A stretch of DNA of 64,000 nt from Lachnospiraceae bacterium 3-1. GTDB lineage: Bacteria; Bacillota; Clostridia; Lachnospirales; Lachnospiraceae. Positions 8,571 to 17,567 of the stretch are shown piece by piece. Position 1 is the first letter of the stretch. Each line of letters opens with the position of its first letter. A model generated the notes under the pieces. The model searched no databases and was not told the DNA's origin. It worked only from the letters and a program-made list of their open reading frames with translations. The stretch is from assembly GCA_000403255.2 (NCBI GenBank), contig KE159597.1, forward strand, positions 109,669 to 173,668, read 5' to 3'. The position numbers and the translations under genes were made by a program.

Positions 8571-9407
8571 ATGATAGAAACTATGATTGACGTATCGGGA
8601 TTAAAAAAATCTTATAAGGCAAATCACGTCTTGAAAGATGTTAGCTTTACTGTCCGTAAAGGCAGTGTTTTTGCCCTGCTTGGCTCAAACGGCGCAGGGA
8701 AAACAACTGTCGTAAAAATCCTTTCTACATTGATGAGGTCGGACAGCGGCAAAGCAACCATTAACGGCTTTGACGTGGTTCGTCAAGGATATTATGTGCG
8801 TGAGTGCATTAGTCTGACAGGGCAATTCACAGCGGTAGATGAAGTTTTGACAGGCAGAGAAAACCTAAACCTTATCGGACAGCTTAAACGTCTGAACAAT
8901 GTCAAAAACAAGGTGAATGAGTGGTTGTCTTTCTTCCATTTGCAGGACGCAGCAGACAGCAAAGTATCTACTTATTCTGGAGGTATGCGTCGCAGATTAG
9001 ATATAGCCATGAGCCTTATGGGAAAGCCACAAATTATTTTTCTTGATGAACCCACCACTGGACTTGACCCTCAAAATCGTATTGCCATGTGGGATTTAGT
9101 AAAAGAATTAGCTGCCGGAGGAACAACGGTATTCCTTACTACACAGTATTTGGAAGAAGCAGAATATCTTGCGGATTATATCGCCATTCTTCATGGCGGT
9201 AAGATACTTGCAGAGGGGACACCGCAATACCTAAAAACGATAATGCCGCAGCGCGGCGCGCAACTCAATTTTCAAAGTGAAGAACAAGCAAGCGAAGCAA
9301 TGGCATTATTAAATGAGAACGGTATAACGATTGACAGCTTTGAGCAAAAACTTCCCTCTTTGGAAGAAGTGTTTTTAGCGTTGACTGATGAAAAAGGAGG
9401 AAAATAA
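8571..9407 (+). CDS. DrrA-type ABC exporter ATPase
   Basis: A 278-residue ABC ATPase of the daunorubicin-resistance (DrrA) group. Walker A GSNGAGKTT, Q-loop region, signature YSGGMRRR, Walker B IIFLDEPTTGLD and a C-terminal DrrA-like extension (FEQKLPSLEEVFLALT) are all present. It powers the permease encoded 2 bases downstream. GGAGGG lies 5 bases before ATG. Together with the TetR gene it forms a compact drug-efflux cassette. Substrate unknown; hydrophobic drug or peptide efflux is the family expectation. Confidence 0.9.
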   Translation: MIETMIDVSGLKKSYKANHVLKDVSFTVRKGSVFALLGSNGAGKTTVVKILSTLMRSDSGKATINGFDVVRQGYYVRECISLTGQFTAVDEVLTGRENLNLIGQLKRLNNVKNKVNEWLSFFHLQDAADSKVSTYSGGMRRRLDIAMSLMGKPQIIFLDEPTTGLDPQNRIAMWDLVKELAAGGTTVFLTTQYLEEAEYLADYIAILHGGKILAEGTPQYLKTIMPQRGAQLNFQSEEQASEAMALLNENGITIDSFEQKLPSLEEVFLALTDEKGGK

Positions 9408-9409
9408 TC

Positions 9410-10180
9410 GTGCATAAACTCAAAAGTATATCATTTCTTGACTCTTGGATAATGTTTAAACGCTGCCTGCTTATTTCTTTGCGAAACCCCGAAGCATTGT
9501 TGATGGCAACAATAACACCGTTCTTTTTAATGCTCCTGTTTGGAACGGTATTTGGGAATATAGCAGATGTGGGAAGCCTAAATTACATTGATTTTATTGT
9601 GCCGGGAATTATTATGCAAAGTCTTGGGCAGGCTTCTCAACACTCGGCAATGAACGTCGCAACAGATATGACAAAAGGCATAATAGACCGTTTCCGTTCT
9701 ATGTCAATTTCAAAATCTGCCGTACTGATAGGTCATACTGGCGCGGGAGTAGTGAGAAATACAATTTCAAGCACCGTAATCATTATTACTGCCTTTGTCC
9801 TTGGTTTTCGGCCACATAGCGGCTTTGTGGATTGGCTTATTGTTGCAGCCTTGCTTATCTTAGTAAACATTGCGATTTCATTGCTTGCTGTACTATGTGG
9901 ACTAATTTCAAAATCGCCGGAAGGCTCCAGTGGTTTAATGTTTCCACTCTTTATTTTGCCTTTCATCAGTTCCGGCTTTGCTCCTACTGATACCATGTCC
10001 GGCGGTATTAGGTGGTTTGCAGAAATACAGCCTATGACACCGATTATTGACAGTATTCGTGCCTTGACGCTTGGCTTGCCTTTGGGGAACAGCTTGTGGA
10101 TAGCTCTTGCTTGGTGCATAGCAATAATTATAATTGCGTTTACCGCAGCAGCACAAGTTTATAAGCGCAGACTATCATAG
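9410..10180 (+). CDS. DrrB-type ABC-2 permease
   Basis: A 256-residue membrane protein with about six hydrophobic segments of the ABC-2 type (LLMATITPFFLMLLFGTVF, LIVAALLILVNIAISLLAVL, and a last span near the C-terminus) and the family motif FPLFILPFISSGFAPTDTM before the last loop. The start is GTG at 9410, 9 bases after AAGGAGG that lies in the end of the ATPase gene. It pairs with the preceding ATPase to form a DrrAB exporter. The family name rests on this order and motif. Confidence 0.88.
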   Translation: MHKLKSISFLDSWIMFKRCLLISLRNPEALLMATITPFFLMLLFGTVFGNIADVGSLNYIDFIVPGIIMQSLGQASQHSAMNVATDMTKGIIDRFRSMSISKSAVLIGHTGAGVVRNTISSTVIIITAFVLGFRPHSGFVDWLIVAALLILVNIAISLLAVLCGLISKSPEGSSGLMFPLFILPFISSGFAPTDTMSGGIRWFAEIQPMTPIIDSIRALTLGLPLGNSLWIALAWCIAIIIIAFTAAAQVYKRRLS

Positions 10181-10270
10181 GCACATTATACCTTTTACAT
10201 AATTTTTTATATGTTCACACATGGAGAGAACTTTATAAGATATATAAATAACAGGAAAGGAGTATATTGC

Positions 10271-10597
10271 ATGGTTTTTAACACAGGTGCGGCATTGCTG
10301 GATGCCGTTGTGCTGGCTATGATATCCCATGAGCCAGAGGGTACATACGGGTATAAGATTACACAGGAGGTACGGCAGGTCATTGAGATTTCCGAATCTG
10401 TGCTATATTCAGTTCTGCGCAGGTTACAGAAAGATGAGTGTCTGGAAGTGTACGATATGGAATGTGGGGGGCGCAACAGGCGTTACTACAGGATTACGGA
10501 GAAAGGAAGAACACAGCTTAATCCGTATATTAGCGAGTGGTATCGGTATTCTGCCAAATTGAACGGTATCTTTGAGGAATGTTTAAAGAATGGATAG
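10271..10597 (+). CDS. PadR-family transcriptional regulator
   Basis: A 108-residue winged-helix protein: LLDAVVLAMISHEPEGTYGYKITQEV, then YSVLRRLQKDECLEV and the wing GGRNRRYYRITEKGR are the PadR hallmarks. AAAGGAG lies 8 bases before the ATG at 10271; the longer frame from 10211 has no ribosome site. It usually stands upstream of a HAAS/DUF1700 membrane protein, and here a remnant of such a gene follows with overlapping start. It may regulate the ABC genes downstream, but no operator was identified. Confidence 0.85.
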   Translation: MVFNTGAALLDAVVLAMISHEPEGTYGYKITQEVRQVIEISESVLYSVLRRLQKDECLEVYDMECGGRNRRYYRITEKGRTQLNPYISEWYRYSAKLNGIFEECLKNG

Positions 10598-10670
10598 AAC
10601 AGAATTTATGAGCAAACTGTCGGCTCTGCTTGGTAATGTGCCGTCTACGGAGCTGGAAAAGGCAATATAA
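10590..10670 (+). pseudogene. N-terminal remnant of a HAAS/DUF1700 membrane protein
   Basis: A 26-codon frame (MDRTEFMSKLSALLGNVPS...) starts inside the PadR gene, exactly where a DUF1700 gene normally starts, and reads like the first 26 residues of that family (xKxEFxxxLxxxLxxLPxxE). It then stops at 10668 and no continuation is found in any frame before the next gene. This looks like a deletion scar in a padR-HAAS-ABC locus. Confidence 0.55.
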
Positions 10671-10696
10671 TATTCAAAATACGAGGAGGAAATCTA

Positions 10697-11425
10697 ATGT
10701 CAACAGAACAAGCCATTCACACGAAAGGATTATGCAAATCCTTTGGAAAAAATGAGGTGCTTCGTAAATGTTCATTAACCGTAGAAAAAGGAACAATATA
10801 CGGCTTTTTAGGAATCAATGGAGCAGGCAAAACAACTATGTTCAAAATACTAACCGGCTTATTAACCCCTACTTTGGGCGAGGTTCAAGTATTAGGAAAA
10901 GATGTTACAGTACAGAAAGCTGATATATTACGGCATATCGGCAGTATGATTGATGTTCCTGTTTTTTACGAACATTTATCAGCAAAAGAAAACCTAAACA
11001 TACATCTTGCCTATATGGGTGTTAAAAAAGCTGATACGGAAACGACCTTATCCAAAGTCGGATTGCAGAGCGTCGGAAATCAGCCCGTTTCGGAGTTTTC
11101 ACTTGGTATGAGGCAACGTTTGGCTATTGCACGTGCTATGGTACATCAACCTAAACTGCTTATACTGGACGAGCCTGTTAATGGGCTTGACCCCGTAGGT
11201 ATTCGTGAAATGCGTGATTTATTCAAAAGCCTTGTAGAAAAGGACGGAATAACTATTCTTTTTTCAAGTCATATTTTATCTGAGGTAGAACATATAGCGG
11301 ATAAAATCGGTATCATTTCAAATGGTGCGATTGTGCGGGAAATGACATTGCAGGAATTGAAAAAAGACAACTCATTTAACCTTGAAGAATATTTCATTTC
11401 GATTGTGAAAGAGGGGGAAAGATAA
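10697..11425 (+). CDS. BcrA-type ABC exporter ATPase
   Basis: A 242-residue ATPase of the bacitracin/lantibiotic-immunity group. Walker A GINGAGKTT, signature FSLGMRQRLAIA and Walker B LLILDEPVNGLDP are intact, and the C-terminus LEEYFISIV is typical of this group. GAGGAAA lies 6 bases before ATG. Its stop overlaps the start of the permease gene. Self-protection against a peptide antibiotic, or peptide export, is the family expectation. The paralogue at 19590-20330 shows the same NLEEYF/SLEEYFLSI ending. Confidence 0.88.
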   Translation: MSTEQAIHTKGLCKSFGKNEVLRKCSLTVEKGTIYGFLGINGAGKTTMFKILTGLLTPTLGEVQVLGKDVTVQKADILRHIGSMIDVPVFYEHLSAKENLNIHLAYMGVKKADTETTLSKVGLQSVGNQPVSEFSLGMRQRLAIARAMVHQPKLLILDEPVNGLDPVGIREMRDLFKSLVEKDGITILFSSHILSEVEHIADKIGIISNGAIVREMTLQELKKDNSFNLEEYFISIVKEGER

Positions 11426-12147
11426 TGTTGAATTTAATAAAACTTGAAATTAAGCGTAACCGATTGAAAGGCTACATAACTGCGGGACTTTTAATTACAT
11501 TTGCAGTATTAGGTCTTGTTTACTTATTTGCTGCAATACCACATCTTGACGCTTCTGATACAGATGTTCAGATATTTATTACATATAACGGCATAGCCAC
11601 CTTATCGTTAGTTGTTGCTACGGCTTGCTTTTCTATCTTATCGTCGGCAATGTATAACAGATTTATTGTTGAAGAATATGCAAGCAAAAAAGTTTTTTTG
11701 CTTTTCTCATACCCTGTTAAGCGAAGCCGAGTATTATTGGCAAAAGTTATAACTGTATTTTTGTTTACATTTGTTTCCATGCTGTTTAGCGGAGTGATTA
11801 CTTTTGTAATATTCTTTACCACCGAAGCGTTTGTTCCTATTTGTCAAGAAGCTATAACAATGTCAACGCTATTCGGGGTTGCAATATCGCTTATTGCTTA
11901 CTCTATAATAGCTGCTGCATTGGCGGTAATATCTTTGTGGTTTGGATATTGGAGAAAATCCGCTTCTGTAACAATTATAGTGGGCGTGATTGTTTCATGT
12001 ATTTTCGGTAGCTTTGCGTCTGAAATCCTTTTAGCAGGAGGGATATTTAACAGCGTTATTGTTCTTGTGATTGCGGCGGCAAGTATATTAGTTGCTTTCG
12101 TTTTGACAAAAGCACTCTCTAACAAAATTAGCACCATGGAAGTGTAA
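11425..12147 (+). CDS. ABC-2 permease partner of BcrA-type ATPase
   Basis: A 240-residue protein with about six membrane segments (GYITAGLLITFAVLGLVYLF near the N-terminus; a last span VIAAASILVAFVLTKAL). The ATG overlaps the ATPase stop by one base, and GGGGGAAAG provides the ribosome site. It probably forms the channel for the preceding ATPase. A KVFLLFSYPVKRSRVLLAK segment after the second span resembles lantibiotic-immunity permeases. AT-rich like the rest of the cargo. Confidence 0.82.
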   Translation: MLNLIKLEIKRNRLKGYITAGLLITFAVLGLVYLFAAIPHLDASDTDVQIFITYNGIATLSLVVATACFSILSSAMYNRFIVEEYASKKVFLLFSYPVKRSRVLLAKVITVFLFTFVSMLFSGVITFVIFFTTEAFVPICQEAITMSTLFGVAISLIAYSIIAAALAVISLWFGYWRKSASVTIIVGVIVSCIFGSFASEILLAGGIFNSVIVLVIAAASILVAFVLTKALSNKISTMEV

Positions 12148-12181
12148 CACTTTCAACTTGGGCGGAAAACAAGGATTTGCT

Positions 12182-12370
12182 ATGATAGCTGAACAATGGT
12201 TATTATGCCCGGTATGCGGCAACAAAACGCGGGTAAAGATACGCGGCGACACGATACTTGAAAACTTCCCATTGTTCTGTCCGAAATGTAAACAGGAAAC
12301 GCTTATAAATGTAAAGCAACTGAATATGTCAGTTATCAAAGAGCCAGACGCACAGACGCAGAGCCGATAA
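12182..12370 (+). CDS. cysteine-rich KTR protein
   Basis: A 62-residue zinc-ribbon protein: WLLCPVCGNKTRVKIR and LFCPKCKQETLINVKQLN give two CPxC knuckles. It belongs to the Cys-rich KTR family often found next to resistance genes in ICEs. I chose ATG 12182, after AAGGA; the longer TTG frame from 12158 has no ribosome site. Its C-terminus KEPDAQTQSR is identical to that of the broken copy at 31303-31398. The stop codon lies within the terminator stem. Function unknown, presumably nucleic-acid binding. Confidence 0.8.
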   Translation: MIAEQWLLCPVCGNKTRVKIRGDTILENFPLFCPKCKQETLINVKQLNMSVIKEPDAQTQSR

Positions 12371-12399
12371 ACTTGCGAGTAATCGCAGTTTGTCGGCTC
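12361..12399 (+). terminator. terminator overlapping the KTR stop codon
   Basis: GAGCCGATAAACTTGCG pairs with CGCAGTTTGTCGGCTC (one bulge), loop AGTAAT, followed by TCTTTAT. It contains the TAA stop of the KTR gene in its left arm and should end the ABC/KTR transcript. Confidence 0.75.
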
Positions 12400-12534
12400 T
12401 CTTTATATCCCCCAATATTAAGCCGTTTCTATAAACTCATTACCCTGTCTATCAGCGGCGGCTTTGAATAAATCAAGGCTGCCGTTTCTTTCTATCCTCT
12501 GAAAAGGAATGACGCCACAAACGCCAACAGATAC

Positions 12535-12558
12535 GGCGGCTAAAAGGAGGTAGCCGCC
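12535..12558 (+). promoter_or_regulatory. hairpin presenting the leader ribosome site
   Basis: GGCGGCT (12535-12541) and AGCCGCC (12552-12558) form a perfect 7-bp stem with AAAAGGAGGT in the loop, immediately before the ATG of the 36-codon leader. Ribosome access to the leader would depend on this loop. Confidence 0.6.
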
Positions 12559-12669
12559 ATGAAGCGCAAAGCGTATCGACAAAATCCGACGGTCATTGAC
12601 TTGTTAAAAAAAGCCCGACCACCACCGGGGGAAATTACGCTTTTATATATGAACTGTCTAATCATCTAA
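12559..12669 (+). CDS. 36-residue leader peptide upstream of Orf7-like sigma gene
   Basis: A short frame, MKRKAYRQNPTVIDLLKKAR..., with a strong AAGGAGG site in the loop of the preceding hairpin. It ends 20 bases before an intrinsic terminator, the arrangement of a transcription attenuator. The part around TTAAAAAAAGCC and the downstream GAAATT/ATATGAACT words recur after the 16-codon leader at 31198-31248 in the second element. This suggests regulation of the sigma/HTH operon by translation of the leader, as with the tet(M) leader of Tn916. The peptide itself probably has no function. Confidence 0.55.
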   Translation: MKRKAYRQNPTVIDLLKKARPPPGEITLLYMNCLII

Positions 12670-12689
12670 ATACTACTTATAATACCTAT

Positions 12690-12723
12690 GCGCCTGTCCG
12701 GGCTTTTCGGACGGGCGCATTTT
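12690..12723 (+). terminator. attenuator-type terminator
   Basis: GCGCCTGTCCG and CGGACGGGCGC form an 11-bp stem (one T.G) around GGCTTTT, followed by ATTTT. It lies between the leader ORF and the sigma-factor gene, so read-through would control that operon. Confidence 0.75.
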
Positions 12724-12844
12724 GCTGCTCAAAAAATTTTTTGAAGAAATTTCAAAAAATCTTCGGCGTTTTTGAAAACCGCCGTATTGCCCCGCGAAAA
12801 GGGGGAAGCACCACCAACTTTCCAACGAGAAAGGAGGTGAGAAT

Positions 12845-13285
12845 GTGGAACCTAATAGCAGGGAGTTTTACAAACAGTGTGCTTTTCAGAAGTTTTGTAA
12901 TACGGTACTTCACAATGAAGCGTGCGACACTCATAGAGAGCTTCGCAGACACAAGGCAAAGGAAGTGACCTTTTCCGACATGACCTTAGACGAAGCGCGA
13001 CAACTTCATACGTTTGATGAATATTTCAAACGGGAAACTGTTGAAACCGTCTTTGAGAAAGCCGGGAAGAAAATCACGCCGAAGCTGCTTCTTGAAGCAA
13101 TCCGTACTTTGCCGGAAGAAAAGCGCAAAGCCATATTGCTGTATTATTTCGAGGGAATGAACGACACCGAGATTGCGGAGCTGTTCAATACGTCGAGAAG
13201 CACGATACAGTACAGGCGGACAAGCTCTTTTGAGAAATTAAGAAAATATCTGGAGGAAAATGCTGATGAATGGGACGAATGGTAA
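12845..13285 (+). CDS. sigma-70-like factor, Tn916 Orf7-like
   Basis: A 146-residue protein of the ICE sigma factor group (Tn916 Orf7). The N-terminus FYKQCAFQKFCNTVLHNEACDTHRELRR corresponds to a shortened region 2. TLPEEKRKAILLYYFEGMNDTEIAELFNTSRSTIQYRRTSSFEKL is a region-4 HTH. It starts with GTG after AAAGGAGGTGAGAAT. The gene overlaps the following HTH gene by about 20 bases. In Tn916 this pair controls element activation; the attenuator upstream fits that role here. Homologous to 30585-31043. Confidence 0.85.
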   Translation: MEPNSREFYKQCAFQKFCNTVLHNEACDTHRELRRHKAKEVTFSDMTLDEARQLHTFDEYFKRETVETVFEKAGKKITPKLLLEAIRTLPEEKRKAILLYYFEGMNDTEIAELFNTSRSTIQYRRTSSFEKLRKYLEENADEWDEW

Positions 13286-13526
13286 CGAATCTGGCTACCC
13301 GGAAAATGCCCTTGTTCCCTATCCTGTCATTGTGGCAGCGACAAAGGGCGACCCGGACGCTATGAAGATTGTCTTGCAGCATTTCAGCGGCTACATAGCC
13401 CGCCTCTCCATGCGGAAGCTGTACGACGAGCGCGGGAACGTCTATTTCGGCGTAGACCACGACATTCGGGAACGGCTGCAAGCAAAACTGATGATGGCTG
13501 TCCTCACCTTTAGGACAGAGGAATAA
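13266..13526 (+). CDS. helix-turn-helix protein, Tn916 Orf8-like
   Basis: An 86-residue protein: LVPYPVIVAATKGDPDAMKIVLQHFSGYIARLSMRKLYDERGN is the characteristic Orf8/HTH_16 sequence. ATG 13266 is preferred over ATG 13260 because GGAGG is 9 bases rather than 3 bases upstream. It overlaps the sigma gene, so both are co-translated. It likely acts with the sigma-like protein to control expression of conjugation genes. It is followed by the candidate structured RNA. Confidence 0.82.
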   Translation: MNGTNGNESGYPENALVPYPVIVAATKGDPDAMKIVLQHFSGYIARLSMRKLYDERGNVYFGVDHDIRERLQAKLMMAVLTFRTEE

Positions 13527-13529
13527 CCG

Positions 13530-13940
13530 CAACGGCGGCGGGACGCTTTCACTCTTACCCCCTTTTCCGTTCCGCTGCTGACGCAGGCAGCACAGCCATT
13601 TTGAACCTTGAAAAAGAAAGCGGCGTAAGATAACGGCGGCGCAGCATAGGGCAAATCGGATACGTTCCTTTTGCGTCGAGCCATACGGCGGGTGCGCCAT
13701 GACGCTATCCCGGTGGGAGTATTCCCGCCCGGACAGCCGAGCGACCAACACCGCGCCGGAAAGCAAGTGTAGCGGCTTGCGGGCGACGACACGCAGAATA
13801 TACAATGATACTTCCTTACAGCCACAGTCCGAGCGTTAAGAGCGTCGCAGGCAATGGGTAGGGCTGCATGAGAACCATGCGGGGGTGAAATTCCCATGAG
13901 GTTATGCTAATAACCGTCCGATTAAAGCCTTTGTTTTCTT
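13530..13940 (+). ncRNA. candidate structured noncoding RNA
   Basis: About 400 bases without a convincing ORF, GC-rich and full of local stems: CCGGTGGGAG/TTCCCGCCCGG near 13710-13732, GCAAG/CTTGC (13763-13780), GCATG-AGAAC-CATGC (13866-13880) nested within ATGGG/CCCAT (13854-13897), and GGTTAT-GCTA-ATAACC (13900-13915). The nested form resembles a multibranched RNA. It sits between the sigma/HTH pair and the recombinase genes. ICE-associated structured RNAs such as the raiA motif are a possible match, but I could not verify this. Ends are approximate. Confidence 0.45.
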
Positions 13941-14005
13941 GAATAGTGGACTTGCTGCTATTCATAGACTGTATTATATGTTTGCGAAAGAAAGGGGGAT
14001 TTTCT

Positions 14006-14173
14006 TTGACGCAAAACCAAACGCCCGTTACCACAACGGAGCATAAAATCGGAAAAGTTACTTACCTTGTATGTTCGTCCGCAAGTGAACGTGCGACGGA
14101 CACACTGGATAAAAAGATAAAAAAGCTCATTCGCAAAGACATGGAGCTGAACCCCACAAACGCCCGGAAATAG
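14006..14173 (+). CDS. TnpW-like transposon protein
   Basis: A 55-residue protein (LTQNQTPVTTTEHKIGKVTYLV, then TDTLDKKIKKLIRKDM) of the small TnpW family that precedes large serine recombinases in Clostridial elements. The start is taken as TTG 14006 after AAAGGGGG; the upstream ATG at 13946 adds a hydrophobic leader without a ribosome site. The stop codon is within the loop/stem of a terminator. An accessory role in excision is inferred from position only. Confidence 0.65.
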   Translation: MTQNQTPVTTTEHKIGKVTYLVCSSASERATDTLDKKIKKLIRKDMELNPTNARK

Positions 14174-14183
14174 GGCGTTTCTT
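14159..14183 (+). terminator. terminator after TnpW-like gene
   Basis: AACGCCC-GGAAATA-GGGCGTT followed by TCTTC; the TAG stop of the TnpW gene lies at the loop/right-arm border. It separates this transcript from the recombinase promoter. Confidence 0.65.
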
Positions 14184-14195
14184 CACATTTTATAC

Positions 14196-14224
14196 ATGAC
14201 ACAGGCAGCGGTATGTGGTATAAT
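14196..14224 (+). promoter_or_regulatory. promoter of the serine recombinase
   Basis: ATGACA (14196-14201), 17 bases, TATAAT (14219-14224), about 45 bases before the recombinase ATG. Spacing and -10 are consensus. Confidence 0.65.
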
Positions 14225-14228
14225 ATAG

Positions 14229-15950
<1,722 letters not shown>

Positions 15951-15964
15951 CATACATCAAAAAG

Positions 15965-16009
15965 AGGTAAGATAACGCCCTCTGCAAAAAAGGTTACGTT
16001 ATCTTACCT
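15965..16009. other. right end of ICE1 (attachment junction)
   Basis: AGGTAAGATAAC and GTTATCTTACCT form a 12-bp inverted repeat just after the recombinase gene. Immediately beyond, the sequence changes to the body of a second recombinase gene read from the other strand, interrupted after DGYSGV. This places the ICE1/target junction at about 16,005-16,020. The left junction lies outside the window. Confidence 0.6.
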
Positions 16010-16187
16010 CAACAAAGAGGACCCCGCTGTAACCGTCGTCAATCTTTTCCGCCACGACTTCAATCTCCGGGTGCCGGGCAATGTAATCATCGATCAGCCG
16101 CCGCTGGTTGGCAACGCTGTCGCTTTCCACCGTCTTATCATCGGTATAAGAAAGACGGATGTACTTAATGGCTTTATAAACCTGCAT
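15999..16187 (-). pseudogene. 5' fragment of a serine recombinase split by ICE1
   Basis: Sixty-odd residues of a resolvase catalytic domain: AIKYIRLSYTDD with nucleophile Ser13, then NQRRLIDDYIARHPEIE and EKIDDGYSGV. The frame leaves homology right after DGYSGV and stops, where an intact enzyme continues with an [NS]F.RP.F-type segment. ATG 16187 follows a GGAG site, and a promoter lies upstream. Because ICE2 lacks any other integrase on its left side and its genes point this way, this was probably the ICE2 integrase. The missing 3' part should lie left of ICE1, outside the window. Confidence 0.8.
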
Positions 16188-16273
16188 AAAAAAACACTCC
16201 TTTCGTTGCGCAGAAAAATCCCCGCAATCCAAGAAGTGTGGCTGTGCCGTATTCAATTCCTTTTCCAGTTCTT

Positions 16274-16302
16274 ATTGTACCACGCCCCTGCGGGAAAGTC
16301 AG
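16274..16302 (-). promoter_or_regulatory. promoter of the disrupted recombinase
   Basis: On the - strand: CTGACT, 17 bases, TACAAT, about 85 bases before the recombinase start. Confidence 0.5.
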
Positions 16303-16325
16303 CCCTTTTCCTAAAATAATCCGGC

Positions 16326-16541
16326 TCACCGTAAGATTCCCTTGATACATTCCTCCAGGGTGGCGCCGCCTGCGGCAAAGCTGGCCTGTACGGTGAACCG
16401 CCCGCATTTGAAGCGGTAAGGGTCTTTGATCTGCCGTACAAATTCGGCGATCCGTTCCTCACGGGAAAGCTCCTTATCAACGGCAACCTCCCGGATGTCC
16501 ACCAGTGCGCCGGTCCTGCCGGCAACAACCGTATTCTCCAT
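16326..16541 (-). CDS. small conserved recombinase-associated protein
   Basis: A 71-residue acidic/basic mixed protein (GALVDIREVAVDKELSREER, EFVRQIKDPYRFKCGRFTVQ). I recall similar short proteins next to serine recombinases in Clostridial ICEs (possibly DUF6870), but am not certain of the name. GGAAGGAG precedes ATG 16541; the longer frame from 16772 looks non-coding. It is transcribed toward the broken recombinase gene. Function unknown. Confidence 0.6.
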   Translation of the reverse strand: MENTVVAGRTGALVDIREVAVDKELSREERIAEFVRQIKDPYRFKCGRFTVQASFAAGGATLEECIKGILR

Positions 16542-17129
16542 AATACCAACTCCTTCCTGAAAATTTCTGGCTATCGAAACCACATGAATAAGTCGGGCCT
16601 GCGCTCTTACAGTCACAGACCCGGCCCATTGTATCTGATTTCGATCATCTGCCGTATTTGCCACGCCCCCCCGGCAGGCCCTGCACGAACAAGGCGGGGC
16701 TGTTACAGGCTGCGGATAGCGTCGCCGCATCATAGCCCCGCATACGCCGCCGCTTTGCCAGAGCAGGCGCACGCCGCAGGAACTCTCCCCAAGTCTTTAG
16801 GGAGCCGTGAGGAAGTACCATTGTGATCTGTGCCGTTGTCGCGTCCGGCCTGCCACAGCCGGTTTCGTGGGTTGCGTTTACCGCTCGGACAGCCTGGATT
16901 CATCACCTCCTTAGGCCGCCTGTCACCGCGCCGCCCCATCTGCCGCTCGGAACACAGAATGAAGTACCTGTAACAGCGTGTATTCGATTGTCAAGGAGCA
17001 AGCGAGGGGCGTGGCAGTTATGACAGTTTTTCAGTTGGAGCGGGCCGGAGCATATGCTGTACGGCCACACCCGCCAGGCTTGTCCCGCCGGATAAATATG
17101 TCCCTCTATTATTCATTTCATTTTTGAGG
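16542..17129. other. long region without a convincing gene
   Basis: GC-rich DNA between the sigma gene and the small recombinase-associated gene. One weak - strand frame (16730-16903, 57 codons, MNPGCPSGKRNPRNRL...) has a perfect AAGGAGGTG site, but its arginine/alanine-rich composition looks like random GC-rich DNA. A leader or structured RNA is possible; I see no clear promoter or repeat. Confidence 0.4.
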
Positions 17130-17567
17130 TTAAAGTTGCCGTCTGTCAGGAAATTTTTTCAAAATTTTTTCCAGGCTGTGCAAACCAGCGTTGATAGAGC
17201 GGGTGATTCTGCTCTTATGAGTGCCTTCCGCTTTTGCAATATCTGCTTTGCTCATGCCAAGAAAATAATGTGCATAAATCCGGTTTTTCTGTTTCTCCGG
17301 CAAAGAAGCAAGCGCCCGATACAGCCGGATATTTTCTTCTTTCTGTTCCAGAATATCAAGAGGCGACAACGCAGCCATTAGAACATCCCGCTCAACGTTC
17401 ACGTCATAATCCAGAGAAAAATATGCTTTGTGCCGATATGTACGCAGGAAATAGGCGGCTTCCGCCAACTTATATTCCCGGAGCAGATCAGCCACCTCGT
17501 CCGGTACTTCAACAATCGTGTCCTGCGTATAAAGCGGGTAATACTCCCGCAGATTGATTTTTTTCAT
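17130..17567 (-). CDS. sigma-70-like factor of ICE2
   Basis: A 145-residue ICE sigma factor. The N-terminus REYYPLYTQDTIVEVPDEVADLL is a typical ICE variant, and ALASLPEKQKNRIYAHYFLGMSKADIAKAEGTHKSRITRSINAGL is a region-4 HTH that should contact the -35 region. ATG 17567 follows GGAGG by 8 bases. It is unlike the Orf7-like factors at 12845 and 30585 and belongs to the type found near Tn1549-like recombinases. It probably activates excision or transfer genes; target unknown. Confidence 0.82.
   Translation of the reverse strand: MKKINLREYYPLYTQDTIVEVPDEVADLLREYKLAEAAYFLRTYRHKAYFSLDYDVNVERDVLMAALSPLDILEQKEENIRLYRALASLPEKQKNRIYAHYFLGMSKADIAKAEGTHKSRITRSINAGLHSLEKILKKFPDRRQL

Noticed and set aside
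12741..12968. 75-codon frame overlapping the sigma gene start
   Set aside because: Out of frame with the sigma gene, no ribosome site; shadow.
16730..16903. 57-codon ORF with a perfect ribosome site
   Set aside because: Composition is GC-rich random-like and no family recognised; kept only as a weak note in the intergenic entry.
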